Of a DNA stretch of 64,000 nucleotides, positions 10,271 through 20,621 are shown piece by piece (within the stretch, counting starts at the first letter, position 1; every line of letters begins with the position of its first letter). The notes below the pieces were generated by a model. That model made no database searches and was not told the DNA's origin. It saw only the letters and a program-made list of their open reading frames with translations. This stretch comes from Pelodera strongyloides (lineage: Eukaryota; Nematoda; Chromadorea; Rhabditida; Rhabditidae), in contig JAANDG010000083.1 in the NCBI GenBank assembly GCA_036852015.1, forward strand, positions 248,001 to 312,000, given 5' to 3'. Position numbers and translations under genes: made by a program.

Positions 10271-13200
10271 ATGGTGCACAAGTGCACACTAACCAAAACT
10301 ATGCAGCAGCAGATGGTATTCCTCATTGGCGACAAACGGGATGGGATCTTATGTCGAGAAGATGCACCGAGGCCTCATCGTCCAACGAAGTCGCTGAAAA
10401 CAAAGAACAGCAGAACAAAAACGGCAAAGTACTATCTCTCGCTCTCTATCGTACTTCTAACTAAACCCCAAAACATAATAATTAAATCTCAGATGAATCT
10501 CGACTCTCGACAGTCAACTTTCCTCTTCAAACAATGCCAAAAACTCAAGATGCATCAATGCCAATTCCTCGAGAAACAACGGTTCAAGAGGTTGAACAAA
10601 GCAGCACCCCAAGTCTCAACATATTTCTAAGCTCAAACCCATGCGACTTTCACACTCAGAAAATGCCAAAAACTCAAGATGCATCAATGCCAATTCCTCG
10701 AGAAACAACGGTTCAAGAGGTTGAACAAAGCAGCACCCCAAGTCTCAACATATTTCTAAGCTCAAACCCATGCGACTTTCACACTCAGAAAATGCTAAAA
10801 ACTCAAGATGCATCAATGCCAATTCCTCGAGAAACAACGGTTCAAGAGGTTGAACAAGCAGCACCCCAAGTCTCAACATATTTCTAAGCTCAAACCCATG
10901 CGACTTTCACACTCAGAAAATGCCAAAAACTCAAGATGCATCAATGCCAATTCCTCGAGAAACAACGGTTCAAGAGGTTGAACAAAGCAGCACCCCAAGT
11001 CTCAACATATTTCTAAGCTCAAACCCATGCGACTTTCACACTCAGAAAATGCTAAAAACGCAAGATGCATCAATGCCAATTCCTCGAGAAACAACGGTTC
11101 AAGAGGTTGAACAAAGCAGCACCCCAAGTCTCAACATATTTCTAAGCTCAAACCCATGCGACTTTCACACTCAGAAAATGCCAAAAACTCAAGATGCATC
11201 AATGCCAATTCCTCGAGAAACAACGGTTCAAGAGGTTGAACAAAGCAGCACCCCAAGTCTCAACATATTTCTAAGCTCAAACCCATGCGACTTTCACACT
11301 CAGAAAATGCCAAAAACTCAAGATGCATCAATGCCAATTCCTCGAGAAACAACGGTTCAAGAGGTTGAACAAAGCAGCACCCCAAGTCTCAACATATTTC
11401 TAAGCTCAAACCCATGCGACTTTCACACTCAGAAAATGCCAAAAACTCAAGATGCATCAATGCCAATTCCTCGAGAAACAACAACGGTTCAAGAGGTTGA
11501 ACAAAGCAGCACCCCAAGTCTCAACATATTTCTAAGCTCAAACCCATGCGACTTTCACACTCAGAAAATGCCAAAAACTCAAGATGCATCAATGCCAATT
11601 CCTCGAGAAACAACGGTTCAAGAGGTTGAACAAAGCAGCACCCAAGTCTCAACATATTTCTAAGCTCAAACCCATGCGACTTTCACACTCAGAAAATGCC
11701 AAAAACTCAAGATGCATCAATGCCAATTCCTCGAGAAACAACGGTTCAAGAGGTTGAACAAAGCAGCACCCCAAGTCTCAACATATTTCTAAGCTCAAAC
11801 CCATGCGACTTTCACACTCAGAAAATGCCAAAAACTCAAGATGCATCAATGCCAATTCCTCGAGAAACAACGGTTCAAGAGGTTGAACAAAGCAGCACCC
11901 CAAGTCTCAACATATTTCTAAGCTCAAACCCATGCGACTTTCACACTCAGAAAATGCCAAAAACTCAAGATGCATCAATGCCAATTCCTCGAGAAACAAC
12001 GGTTCAAGAGGTTGAACAAAGCAGCACCCCAAGTCTCAACATATTTCTAAGCTCAAACCCATGCGACTTTCACACTCAGAAAATGCCAAAAAAACTCAAG
12101 ATGCATCAATGCCAATTCCTCGAGAAACAACGGTTCAAGAGGTTGAACAAAGCAGCACCCCAAGTCTCAACATATTTCTAAGCTCAAACCCATGCGACTT
12201 TCACACTCAGAAAATGCCAAAAACTCAAGATGCATCAATGCCAATTCCTCGAGAAACAACGGTTCAAGAGGTTGAACAAAGCAGCACCCCAAGTCTCAAC
12301 ATATTTCTAAGCTCAAACCCATGCGACTTTCACACTCAGAAAATGCCAAAAACTCAAGATGCATCAATGCCAATTCCTCGAGAAACAACGGTTCAAGAGG
12401 TTGAACAAAGCAGCACCCCAAGTCTCAACATATTTCTAAGCTCAAACCCATGCGACTTTCACACTCAGAAAATGCCAAAAAACTCAAGATGCATCAATGC
12501 CAATTCCTCGAGAAACAACGGTTCAAGAGGTTTGAACAAAGCAGCACCCCAAGTCTCAACATATTTCTAAGCTCAAACCCATGCGACTTCACACTCAGAA
12601 AATGCCAAAAACTCAAGATGCATCAATGCCAATTCCTCGAGAAACAACGGTTCAAGAGGTTGAACAAAGCAGCACCCCAAGTCTCAACATATTTCTAAGC
12701 TCAAACCCATGCGACTTTCACACTCAGAAAATGCCAAAAACTCAAGATGCATCAATGCCAATTCCTCGAGAAACAACGGTTCAAGAGGTTGAAACAAAGC
12801 AGCACCCCAAGTCTCAACATATTTCTAAGCTCAAACCCATGCGACTTTCACACTCAGAAAATGCCAAAAACTCAAGATGCATCAATGCCAATTCCTCGAG
12901 AAACAACGGTTCAAGAGGTTGAACAAAGCAGCACCCCAAGTCTCAACATATTTCTAAGCTCAAACCCATGCGACTTTCACACTCAGAAAATGCCCAAAAA
13001 CTCAAGATGCATCAATGCCAATTCCTCGAGAAACAACGGTTCAAGAGGTTGAACAAAGCAGCACCCCAAGTCTCAACATATTTCTAAGCTCAAACCCATG
13101 CGACTTTCACACACTCAGAAAATGCCAAAAACTCAAGATGCATCAATGCCAATTCCTCGAGAAACAACGGTTCAAGAGGTTGAACAAAGCAGCACCCAAG

Positions 13201-14734
13201 TCTCAAACATATTTCTAAGCTCAAACCCATGCGACTTTCACACTCAGAAAATGCCAAAAAACTCAAGATGCATCAATGCCAATTCCTCGAGAAACAACGG
13301 TTCAAGAGGTTTGAACAAAGCAGCACCCCAAGTCTCAACATATTTCTAAGCTCAAACCCATGCGACTTTCACACTCAGAAAATGCCAAAAAAACGCAAGA
13401 TGCATCAATGCCAATTCCTCGAGAAACAACGGTTCAAGAGGTTGAACAAAGCAGCACCCCAAGTCTCAACATATTTCTAAGCTCAAACCCATGCGACTTT
13501 CACACTCAGAAAATGCCAAAAACTCAAGATGCATCAATGCCAATTCCTCGAGAAACAACGGTTCAAGAGGTTGAACAAAGCAGCACCCCAAGTCTCAACA
13601 TATTTCTAAGCTCAAACCCATGCGACTTTCACACTCAGAAAATGCCAAAAACTCAAGATGCATCAATGCCAATTCCTCGAGAAACAACGGTTCAAGAGGT
13701 TGAACAAAGCAGCACCCCAAGTCTCAACATATTTCTAAGCTCAAACCCATGCGACTTTCACACTCAGAAAATGCCAAAAACTCAAGATGCATCAATGCCA
13801 ATTCCTCGAGAAACAACGGTTCAAGAGGTTGAACAAAGCAGCACCCCAAGTCTCAACATATTTCTAAGCTCAAACCCATGCGACTTTCACACTCAGAAAA
13901 TGCCAAAAACTCAAGATGCATCAATGCCAATTCCTCGAGAAACAAAGCAGCACCCCAAGTCTCAACATATTTCTAAGCTCAAACCCATGCGACTTTCACA
14001 CTCAGAAAATGCCAAAAACTCAAGATGCATCAATGCCAATTCCTCGAGAAAAAACAACGGTTCAAGAGGTTGAACAAAGCAGCACCCCAAGTCTCAACAT
14101 ATTTCTAAGCTCAAACCCATGCGACTTTCACACTCAGAAAATGCCAAAAACTCAAGATGCATCAATGCCAATTCCTCGAGAAACAACGGTTCAAGAGGTT
14201 GAACAAAGCAGCACCCCAAGTCTCAACATATTTCTAAGCTCAAACCCATGCGACTTTCACACTCAGAAAATGCCAAAAACTCAAGATGCATCAATGCCAA
14301 TTCCTCGAGAAACAAGCAGCACCCCAAGTCTCAACATATTTCTAAGCTCAAACCCATGCGACTTTCACACTCAGAAAATGCCAAAAACTCAAGCTGCACC
14401 AATGCCAATTCCTCGAGAAGCGGCGGTTCTCGGGGTTGAACAAGGGAGCATAAGGGAGTTGAGCAAGCAGGGCAAATATTCCTTAAAACAGCGCAAAGAT
14501 TCCCTTGAAAATCGAAATGCAAATGAAACCCACGGCTTCCCATTCCTTCAATATGTGCGAACATTCCACCGAGTAGTGCAATTCCATTTCCGATCGACAA
14601 AACCAACTTTTCCTCCTTTCCTTTGGTTTGAACTTTCCGTGAACGCGACAAGCAATGCCTATAAGCAGGGATGCCACACTACACGTGAAATCAAAAAATA
14701 CACCAGAAGATTCGACTATATGCAAAAGAAATAA
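10271..14734 (+). CDS. Putative repeat-protein gene (43-residue units), frame broken repeatedly
   Basis: The unit's open frame reads MPKTQDASMPIPRET.., then TVQEVEQSSTPSLNIF.., then SSNPCDFHTQK: 43 residues, Ser/Thr/Pro/Gln-rich, hydrophilic, with no stop. The other two plus frames of the unit contain a stop. The frame runs uninterrupted over blocks of 3 to 6 units (10534-10887, 10920-11663, 11696-12181, 13360-about 13940) and from 13916 into unique sequence ending at a stop at 14734 (KQGKYSLKQRKDSL...). Single-base indels, mostly in A, C or G runs, break it between blocks. Upstream, frames from 10271 or from a non-ATG start near 10282 (NYAAADGIPHWRQTGWDLM) are open up to the array. It may be a real gene with assembly indels, a decayed gene, or a non-coding satellite; no known family is recognised. 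Confidence 0.35.
10531..14440 (+). repeat. 129-bp tandem array, about 30 units
   Basis: Head-to-tail units of 129 bp (each holding GATGCATCAATGCC, CCTCGAGAAACAACGG and ACCCATGCGACTTTC). Identity between units is very high. Differences are one-base indels in homopolymers, a 3-bp insertion (ACAACAACGG near 11480), a CACACACTCAG expansion, and deletions of about 20-21 bp (near 13940 and 14310). The unit at 14366-14440 is clearly diverged (CTGCACCAATGCC, GAAGCGGCGG), as expected for an array edge. Confidence 0.95.
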
Positions 14735-14920
14735 TATAATGTGACTAGATTACAAAAGCCCACCTTCAACACACCGTACAGCCAGAGAAGACTAGGAATC
14801 TTCTAGTATTTTAAAGAACACACCTCCTCTAAACCTCTCATTGCATTCTGATTCATTTTATTGTGTGCGTGCCGTAATATCGTCCAGTACAATTGCTCTT
14901 CGTCTGTGAATTCAAATCTA

Positions 14921-15195
14921 AGGGCGCGTTCGGGATTGATTTTCCGAAAGGAAACTCGGCCAAATCCTCGTTCGGGATGGACATTTTGGAAACGTTCTAA
15001 TGCTTGGAGAAAACAAAAAATACAGTATGAATTAGCATGGAAAATTTGAAAAAAAAAACGCGGGAAACGTTTTTCGCAAGCTAATTCATACTGTATTTTT
15101 TGTTTTCTCCAAGCATTGGAACGTTTCCAAAAAGTCCATCCCGAACGATGAATTTGTATGGTTTCCTTTCGGAAAAACAATCCCGAACGCGCCCT
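14921..15195. mobile_element. Foldback MITE (family E), about 275 bp
   Basis: Arms of about 125 bp are imperfect inverted repeats: AGGGCGCGTTCGGGATTG at the left, CAATCCCGAACGCGCCCT at the right; inside, GCTTGGAGAAAACAAAAAAT and ATACAGTATGAATTAGC recur inverted. A related shorter copy sits at 26784-26913. No coding capacity. Confidence 0.8.
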
Positions 15196-15900
15196 AAACG
15201 ACGAAAAGTAAGAAATCGGAATTTAACACATGGTTGTAACACGCTACACCTAGAAATACAGTGTAATGCTAGGGGGGGGGGGTAAAGTTGGAAAATAGAG
15301 AGAGAAACATAGCGAGGGAAAGCAGAGAGGGAAAATAGAGAGAGAAACCGAGAGAGGGAAAGTAGAGACAAAAATATTCCCACTCTCTCTCTCTCTGTTA
15401 GAGAAAATGAGTGTGCGGCCGTGCGACGTCGCGCGCGGCGGGCGGCGTCGCTGCGATGCACCCCTCTTCTAAGATTGCACCGTTTTGTCTTAAGCTTCAT
15501 GAAGTATGATTGGGCGAGTGAGTAAGTAGTGATTAGTGGCACTGTGAGTACGGCTAGGAGTAAGGGGGCGTGGCTGACCCCGGTATGCTGTTCTTGCCCG
15601 AGGCTAGATTTGGTCTTACATGTATGTGTGTGATTTGAATCTAAAATTAGCATTTGGGAGAATTGCAGCAAAAGGAAAAGGTATATTACTGGAAGAGAAC
15701 AAACGCAGAAACAATATATTGGCTACGAAGTATCTGTATCTGCAATGGCAACCTTTATTTCTAAGAAATATCTATTCAAATAAAAAAGAGAGAGGAGTGG
15801 AGAAAGAAAGTAGAGTGACAGCTTGTCGATCAGAAGCATATGGTTTCGACTATAGTTGAGTAATTCAAATATAACCTAATAATATGTAAGTGGTTCTTGT

Positions 15901-16012
15901 CTAGCTAATTTTTGAAGAAAGATTTTTTTATACTTACACGATTCTAACTTTGAACTCTAGCTAATTTTTGAAGAAAGATTTTTTTATACTTACACGATTC
16001 TAACTTTGAACA
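15901..16012. repeat. Tandem duplication, 56-bp period, two copies
   Basis: CTAGCTAATTTTTGAAGAAA...ACGATTCTAACTTTGAAC is present twice in direct succession with no visible differences, so the duplication is recent. Confidence 0.9.
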
Positions 16013-16655
16013 TTTGCGCTAGAAAGAGATGGCTTCGCTGCGCAAACAGGACACAGGACCAAGTTTATTGTAGCCATACAGTAAACTATGGTATACAGTA
16101 TACGTTACTAGAATGGAAGCCCTAATTACTGATATAAAAGGGCGGGCTTAATCTTTCTATGTCTGGATAATACTATTTTATCTATAGTTCGATATAATTC
16201 TCTTAATTCTACATATTCTATATCATAATGCATATTATTCAAAATATTGGGCGCGAAAGAGTTGGCGTCTGTTTTTTGTTCCAGTTCGAGCAACGGAAAG
16301 TCTGTAATTTTCGTCATTTGTGCACTCGTGTAGGGTTTTCCTCTGTACTCTCTTACGGACTAATAGTGAGTCTGGGTTCTATTCGTGAGTACGGTACGTC
16401 TAAGTTCACTAAAATTTGATTCTCGTTTTTTCATTCCGCCCGCGCCGCGCGCGCCCGCCTATTTCTTTTCCATATATTTTCTTTGATTCGCTGTTTTTGC
16501 TTGATTGATAAAATCCACTTCGTTAGGAAACAATTTATATCCAAGTTGGCTTTAGAGGAGCTGTTGACTTTCCTTTTTTTAAATACAATGTAAATCTGAA
16601 TCTTTTTTCTCTCTGCCATTCAGACTAACAATAAGCTATTCATTTTTCAGAAAAA

Positions 16656-19600
16656 ATGCCGCGAAATGTTGAGATTAAAGCACGTGTCAAGGATTTAGCA
16701 CGTATCTGTGAGCTGGCGGCGAAACTGAGGTTTTTTCACATGCGGCTTCCGTCAGCTGTGCATACAAAACATATCAATTTCCGGCACAAAGTGGGTATAA
16801 GGGGTCATTTTCACCGCGCGCGGCGGCGCGACGAGATTTCGCCGCGGCCCCGCCCCTTTTCCAAAATTGCACACATTTTTGCAAACAGCGTGGCCCGTGG
16901 GTGACAAAATATATTTTCACTCTCTCCGTCTACAATAGAGCCATAATCCTCTCACGTGTTAAGCTCTATGTATGGCTGTGGATTTGTCGAAATATAGTTT
17001 AAAAAATGAGAGTTTTGGAAGCATAAGTAGGCTGACATGCTAATTCTATGGAAGAATCGAGGCTGCCCTTCTTGTGGGATGCACATAGCTTACTAAAACA
17101 AGGAGGGGAAACCAAAAAGATCCAGTGCTCGTTCTATTGAGTTTCCCATGTTTGTGTGTGAGAGAGTGAGGAAAGGACAGGAACGCCTCGGGCCACGGCA
17201 TAGGAAATTAATCAACCCATTTGGTGACGGTTCACTCTTTTTTGTGGCCCAGCTTATTTGGTGACATCTTGGTGGCCAACTTTCATCGAAAACTGCCACC
17301 AACTGGTCACGAACCAGTCACCATATGTTTTTTTAGTAAAAACCATTTGGTGACTGGCCAAATACGGGTTTTCTTGTGGTTTAGGCAAAAGTTTCGTTTT
17401 CCAGTGTGTGCGCCCGTATTTCTGTAAAAGGGGCGGGGCCGCGGCGAAATCCCGCCGCGCGCGGCCTGACCCCCTATACCCACTTTGTGCCCAATTTCCA
17501 GTTTTGTTTGCTAGGCGCAAAAATCCGGACGCATTTTATATGACAATTAGAGGGGAAACTTGGTTTATCATAACAAATTAAGGTATTCTTGTAATTACGA
17601 CTTGAGTACCGTAGATGCACATTTTAAACACTAGTACTGTAAACGCAATTGGTTCAAGTCCCCTAGTTGTAAACAAAGAGGAAACTTCCCAATAATACAT
17701 TATATTTACTTTAACAGCGGACAAAGCGGCAGTGAGATCAGGCAACACGATGTCTTCTACAATTCGCCAAATGGCCGGCTGAAGATGAGAAGTTTAACAC
17801 AGGATGGCCAGGTTATTTTCTACATATTAGATTTATTTAAGCTTTTATGTTTAAATTTCATAAATCATTCGACCATTCGTCACATTTACTGCGAAGACGC
17901 GGGAAGACGCGTTTCCTTTAGTAATACAATACCTTATTTTCAAGTCTCGCACCGAGCTTATCTGGTATGACCGTCCCGACGTGGAAGGACCGAAATTGAG
18001 CGACTTCAAGAAGTTTGATCTTCCAGCCGACATGGTGCAACCTACACAGGTTCGATGCTTGTTAGTCATATGAAGTCTCGTATATGTTCCATGTTCTATC
18101 TTCTGACCGTAAGCCACTTATTGTGTATGTTTCACTAGGTTGAAAAATCCTTACTTTAGCCACTTTAGCGATTACGGTAAAGCATGCACTCAGCTATACA
18201 AATTCCTTTTGAAATAATATATATATATATGAATACTTTATTCAGTGTACACCGAAGTAAAGCTGACGACAAAAAAAAAACGACAACAATAATATAACAA
18301 CAACGACAAAAAAAAATAACATTGGCTAAACCGTTGGCTAGTAGCTAGTGCGCTAGTACTTTCTCGAATGCAGCTATAGTGTTTAAGTCTAATTGTATTT
18401 AATGATTGTTTAATTACCCGTTCAGGATATATTGCGTCTATCTATGGATGTGAAGGGAGATGTCGAGAAAGTTCGCACGCTCTTCTTGTATGACCAAACC
18501 CGAATTCATATCGACCACGTAAAAGGATTGGGTGACTTCATGGAACTCGAGGTTGGTACTCTTATTATTAGTGCATAGGCTTATTACATAGGGTCTAGTC
18601 TTCGACTTAAGCCCTTCAGCTTAGGTGTACCAAAGACGTGTAGTTAGACTTCATGCACTTCACGATACCCATGGAATGTTTGTACTGTTATGATTTACCT
18701 ACTAAAGTTGGTAGATTGTGTTACTATTAACTAATCTAACAAACCCTAGTTGAATTGTAATTGTGAACCCCTTCTCTTATATAGTCTTTTGCATACGTTT
18801 TTAAACCGGATACTATCCAGATTGTTATTAAGGCTGAAAAGATAAATGTTATGAGGATGTGGTACAGTGGTACTTCTTTGAGTTCACTGGCCTTTCTTGA
18901 TATCTGGTTATTACCGTATTTGTATTTATATAAGTGTAACTGTAGTTATGTATATAACTGCTTCATTCACAGTTCACACATAGAATCAATCAGATTATCA
19001 GCTACAACGTCAATCGCGTGCATGAAGTCATGAAGCGGAACAAAGAACAAAGTACGGCATGTATTATTTAATTATTTCCTTTTGATTTAGGTTTGTTTGA
19101 GAGACGACCAGTCGCTGGAAGAGGGACAGTCAATTGCTGAAGATATTCAGAAGACTCTGGAGGTGAGAGATTAGGCTTTAAAGCGAAATGCCGGCCGGTT
19201 TTTGAAATTTGAAACGCGTCGTGTGGACACATGCATTCTCACGTGTATATGCTAAGTGGGGTCGATTTTTTATGCTAAATTATGGCATTTGAAGAACGAA
19301 AATGAAGGTAAGGTGTCCACGATGCCTTTCAAAAAACCGGTCGACGGGCATATCCAGGTTCTTTGTCTTTATGGCACAACGCTAACGCCGCTTGGCTTAC
19401 TTTGCTGGTTTTGAAAGAGTTACCAGTAGGGTTGCAAAAAGTTCAGCATTGATACTTCAGGGCTTCAGGCGAAGTAACACTTCAAATCCGAGCCATTGAA
19501 TTCCATTTTTCCATTTCTCTTGTATACCCTTTACTCGTAGATTTACACTTGCGGAGATTAAAGCGAAATACCGGCCGGTTTTTGAAACACATCGAGTACA

Positions 19601-19812
19601 GCAGCATTCTTATTCAGCTTATGCAAATGAACATAAATTAGAATAAAATATCGAGCTAAATGTAACTTTGCATAAATACGTAAGAATTCAGTTGTGCACG
19701 ATGCTTTTCAAAAACCGGCCGGTATTTCGCTTTAACTTTTGTAATGTTTCAGGTCCCCGCTGAAGACCGTTTGACAGGAGCGTATATGGATATGCTTCTA
19801 CAAAAGGTGTAA
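16656..19812 (+). CDS. CYTH-domain protein (CyaB / thiamine-triphosphatase-like), 176 aa, 6 exons
   Basis: CYTH proteins form a beta-barrel tunnel that binds triphosphate substrates with divalent metal; members include class IV adenylate cyclases and thiamine triphosphatases. Exons: 16656-16729, 17718-17811, 17945-18049, 18426-18551, 19091-19162, 19753-19812, with consistent phases. The reading opens MPRNVEIKARVKD, the ExExK-type signature with Asn at the first position, then HDVFYNSPNGRLKMR, ELIWYDRPDVEGPKLSDF, LYDQTRIHIDHVKGLGDFME and DRLTGAYMDMLL. These follow the CyaB-like group (FYNxPxGRLKLR, YxRPDxxGPK, RxHxDxVxGLGxFMELE) over its full length. TTTTTCAG/AAAAAATG at the start suggests SL trans-splicing. 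The substrate cannot be told from sequence. Intron 1 holds a 710-bp inverted-repeat element, intron 5 a family A MITE. Confidence 0.93.
16783..17492. mobile_element. DNA element with GC-rich terminal inverted repeats, about 710 bp
   Basis: The left end GGCACAAAGTGGGTATAAGG...GCCGCGGCCCCGCCCC (about 75 bp) matches the inverted right end GGGGCGGGGCCGCGGCGAAA...CCCACTTTGTGCC. Arms are very GC-rich inside an AT-rich intron, and the interior has TTGGTGAC-type motifs. No transposase. It lies in CYTH intron 1. Confidence 0.75.
19177..19345. mobile_element. MITE family A copy, degenerate
   Basis: TTTAAAGCGAAATGCCGGCC at the left and AAAAAACCGGTCGACGGGC at the right. It lies in CYTH intron 5, just after exon 5. 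Confidence 0.65.
19558..19735. mobile_element. MITE family A copy, 178 bp
   Basis: Ends TTAAAGCGAAATACCGGCCG and CGGCCGGTATTTCGCTTTAA are exact inverted repeats. The interior has CTTATGCAAATGAACATAAA (octamer ATGCAAAT). It lies in CYTH intron 5. Confidence 0.9.
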
Positions 19813-20621
19813 CTTCGATGGTTAGCGCTCAGTGCACTAAGAGAGAGCATTGTCGATTACAACTCAGATTTTAAAGCGAAATGCCAGCCTCTTTGGAAAA
19901 TTTGCATATGATAAGCAAATCCTATGTATCCTATGCTAATTTTGCGCGATTGCCGTGGACGATCGCACAAAATTAGCATAGGATACATAGGATTTGCTTA
20001 TCATATGCAAATTTTCCAAAGGGGCTAGCATTTCGCTTTAAGTTTGTTGAGTAAACTTTCTTATTGTTAGTCCTAGAGAGTGTATTCTTAGGCCTGGGGT
20101 TTAGGCTCAGGATTGATTGTTATGCCATTTTGCATACCCTTTTCACGTTGTTGTTTGTTCTTCAGATTGCTCTATTTATTGTTATATTGCATGTTGTTAT
20201 ATGTGATGAAGTAAATTTTAGATCTCATTTTAGTGTAAGCTTCACTGCGTTGGCGTTCTCTCATTGAATTCACGGTTTTTATATTTTTTATTCAACAAAT
20301 CACAAAATGAGTAATAAATTATAACACCAAAAAGTGTTTACTGTGTCGGGGCTTGGTTTTTGCAAACAAAGCTGCAACTTTGATAATGGGAACATTTTTG
20401 TAGAAGTGAAATTCATCAAAAGAGAGACACGTAAATAATAACTAGTGGGCTTTGAAAGACAAAATGTGTAGTAGGTTCAAACGACTTACAAATAGTAGAA
20501 AATTACTTGTCTTAGACTACGGTAACGAAGGGATGTTTGCTAATTCGTTATCGTTTCAGTGCGAAATTTGTATAAACTTGTAGTTTGTAGTTGGCAATTA
20601 CGATAAGTTATAACGGTGTAA
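19813..20621. other. Convergent intergenic region
   Basis: Lies between the 3' ends of the CYTH gene (plus) and the ShK gene (minus). It holds the palindromic MITE at 19870-20041 and otherwise AT-rich sequence with possible poly(A) signals on both strands. No gene seen. Confidence 0.7.
19870..20041. mobile_element. Palindromic MITE (family C), full copy, 172 bp
   Basis: Almost perfect palindrome: TTAAAGCGAAATGCCAGCC / GGCTAGCATTTCGCTTTAA ends, about 75-80-bp arms with AAATTTGCATATGATAAGC, and a short centre with GATTGCCGTGGACGATCG. No coding capacity. Similar in style to the PALTTTAAA/PALTTAA class of C. elegans palindromic MITEs (from memory, not compared). Confidence 0.9.

Larger units (their letters stand above)
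14735..16655. other. Intergenic region between the repeat array and the CYTH gene
   Basis: Contains a foldback element (14921-15195), GA/CT runs near 15290-15400, a GC-rich patch with GCGCGCGGCGGGCGGCG near 15430, a 56-bp tandem duplication (15901-16012) and unique AT-rich DNA. Short frames here have no splice-consistent partners that I can find, so I call no gene. Confidence 0.6.

Noticed and set aside
10531..14440. CRISPR-like array
   Set aside because: Units are 129-bp direct tandem repeats with no spacers, in a eukaryotic genome; it is a minisatellite.
14803..15671. Minus-strand frames across 14.8-15.7 kb
   Set aside because: They run through a foldback element and GA tracts; related frames appear on both arms because the arms are inverted copies.
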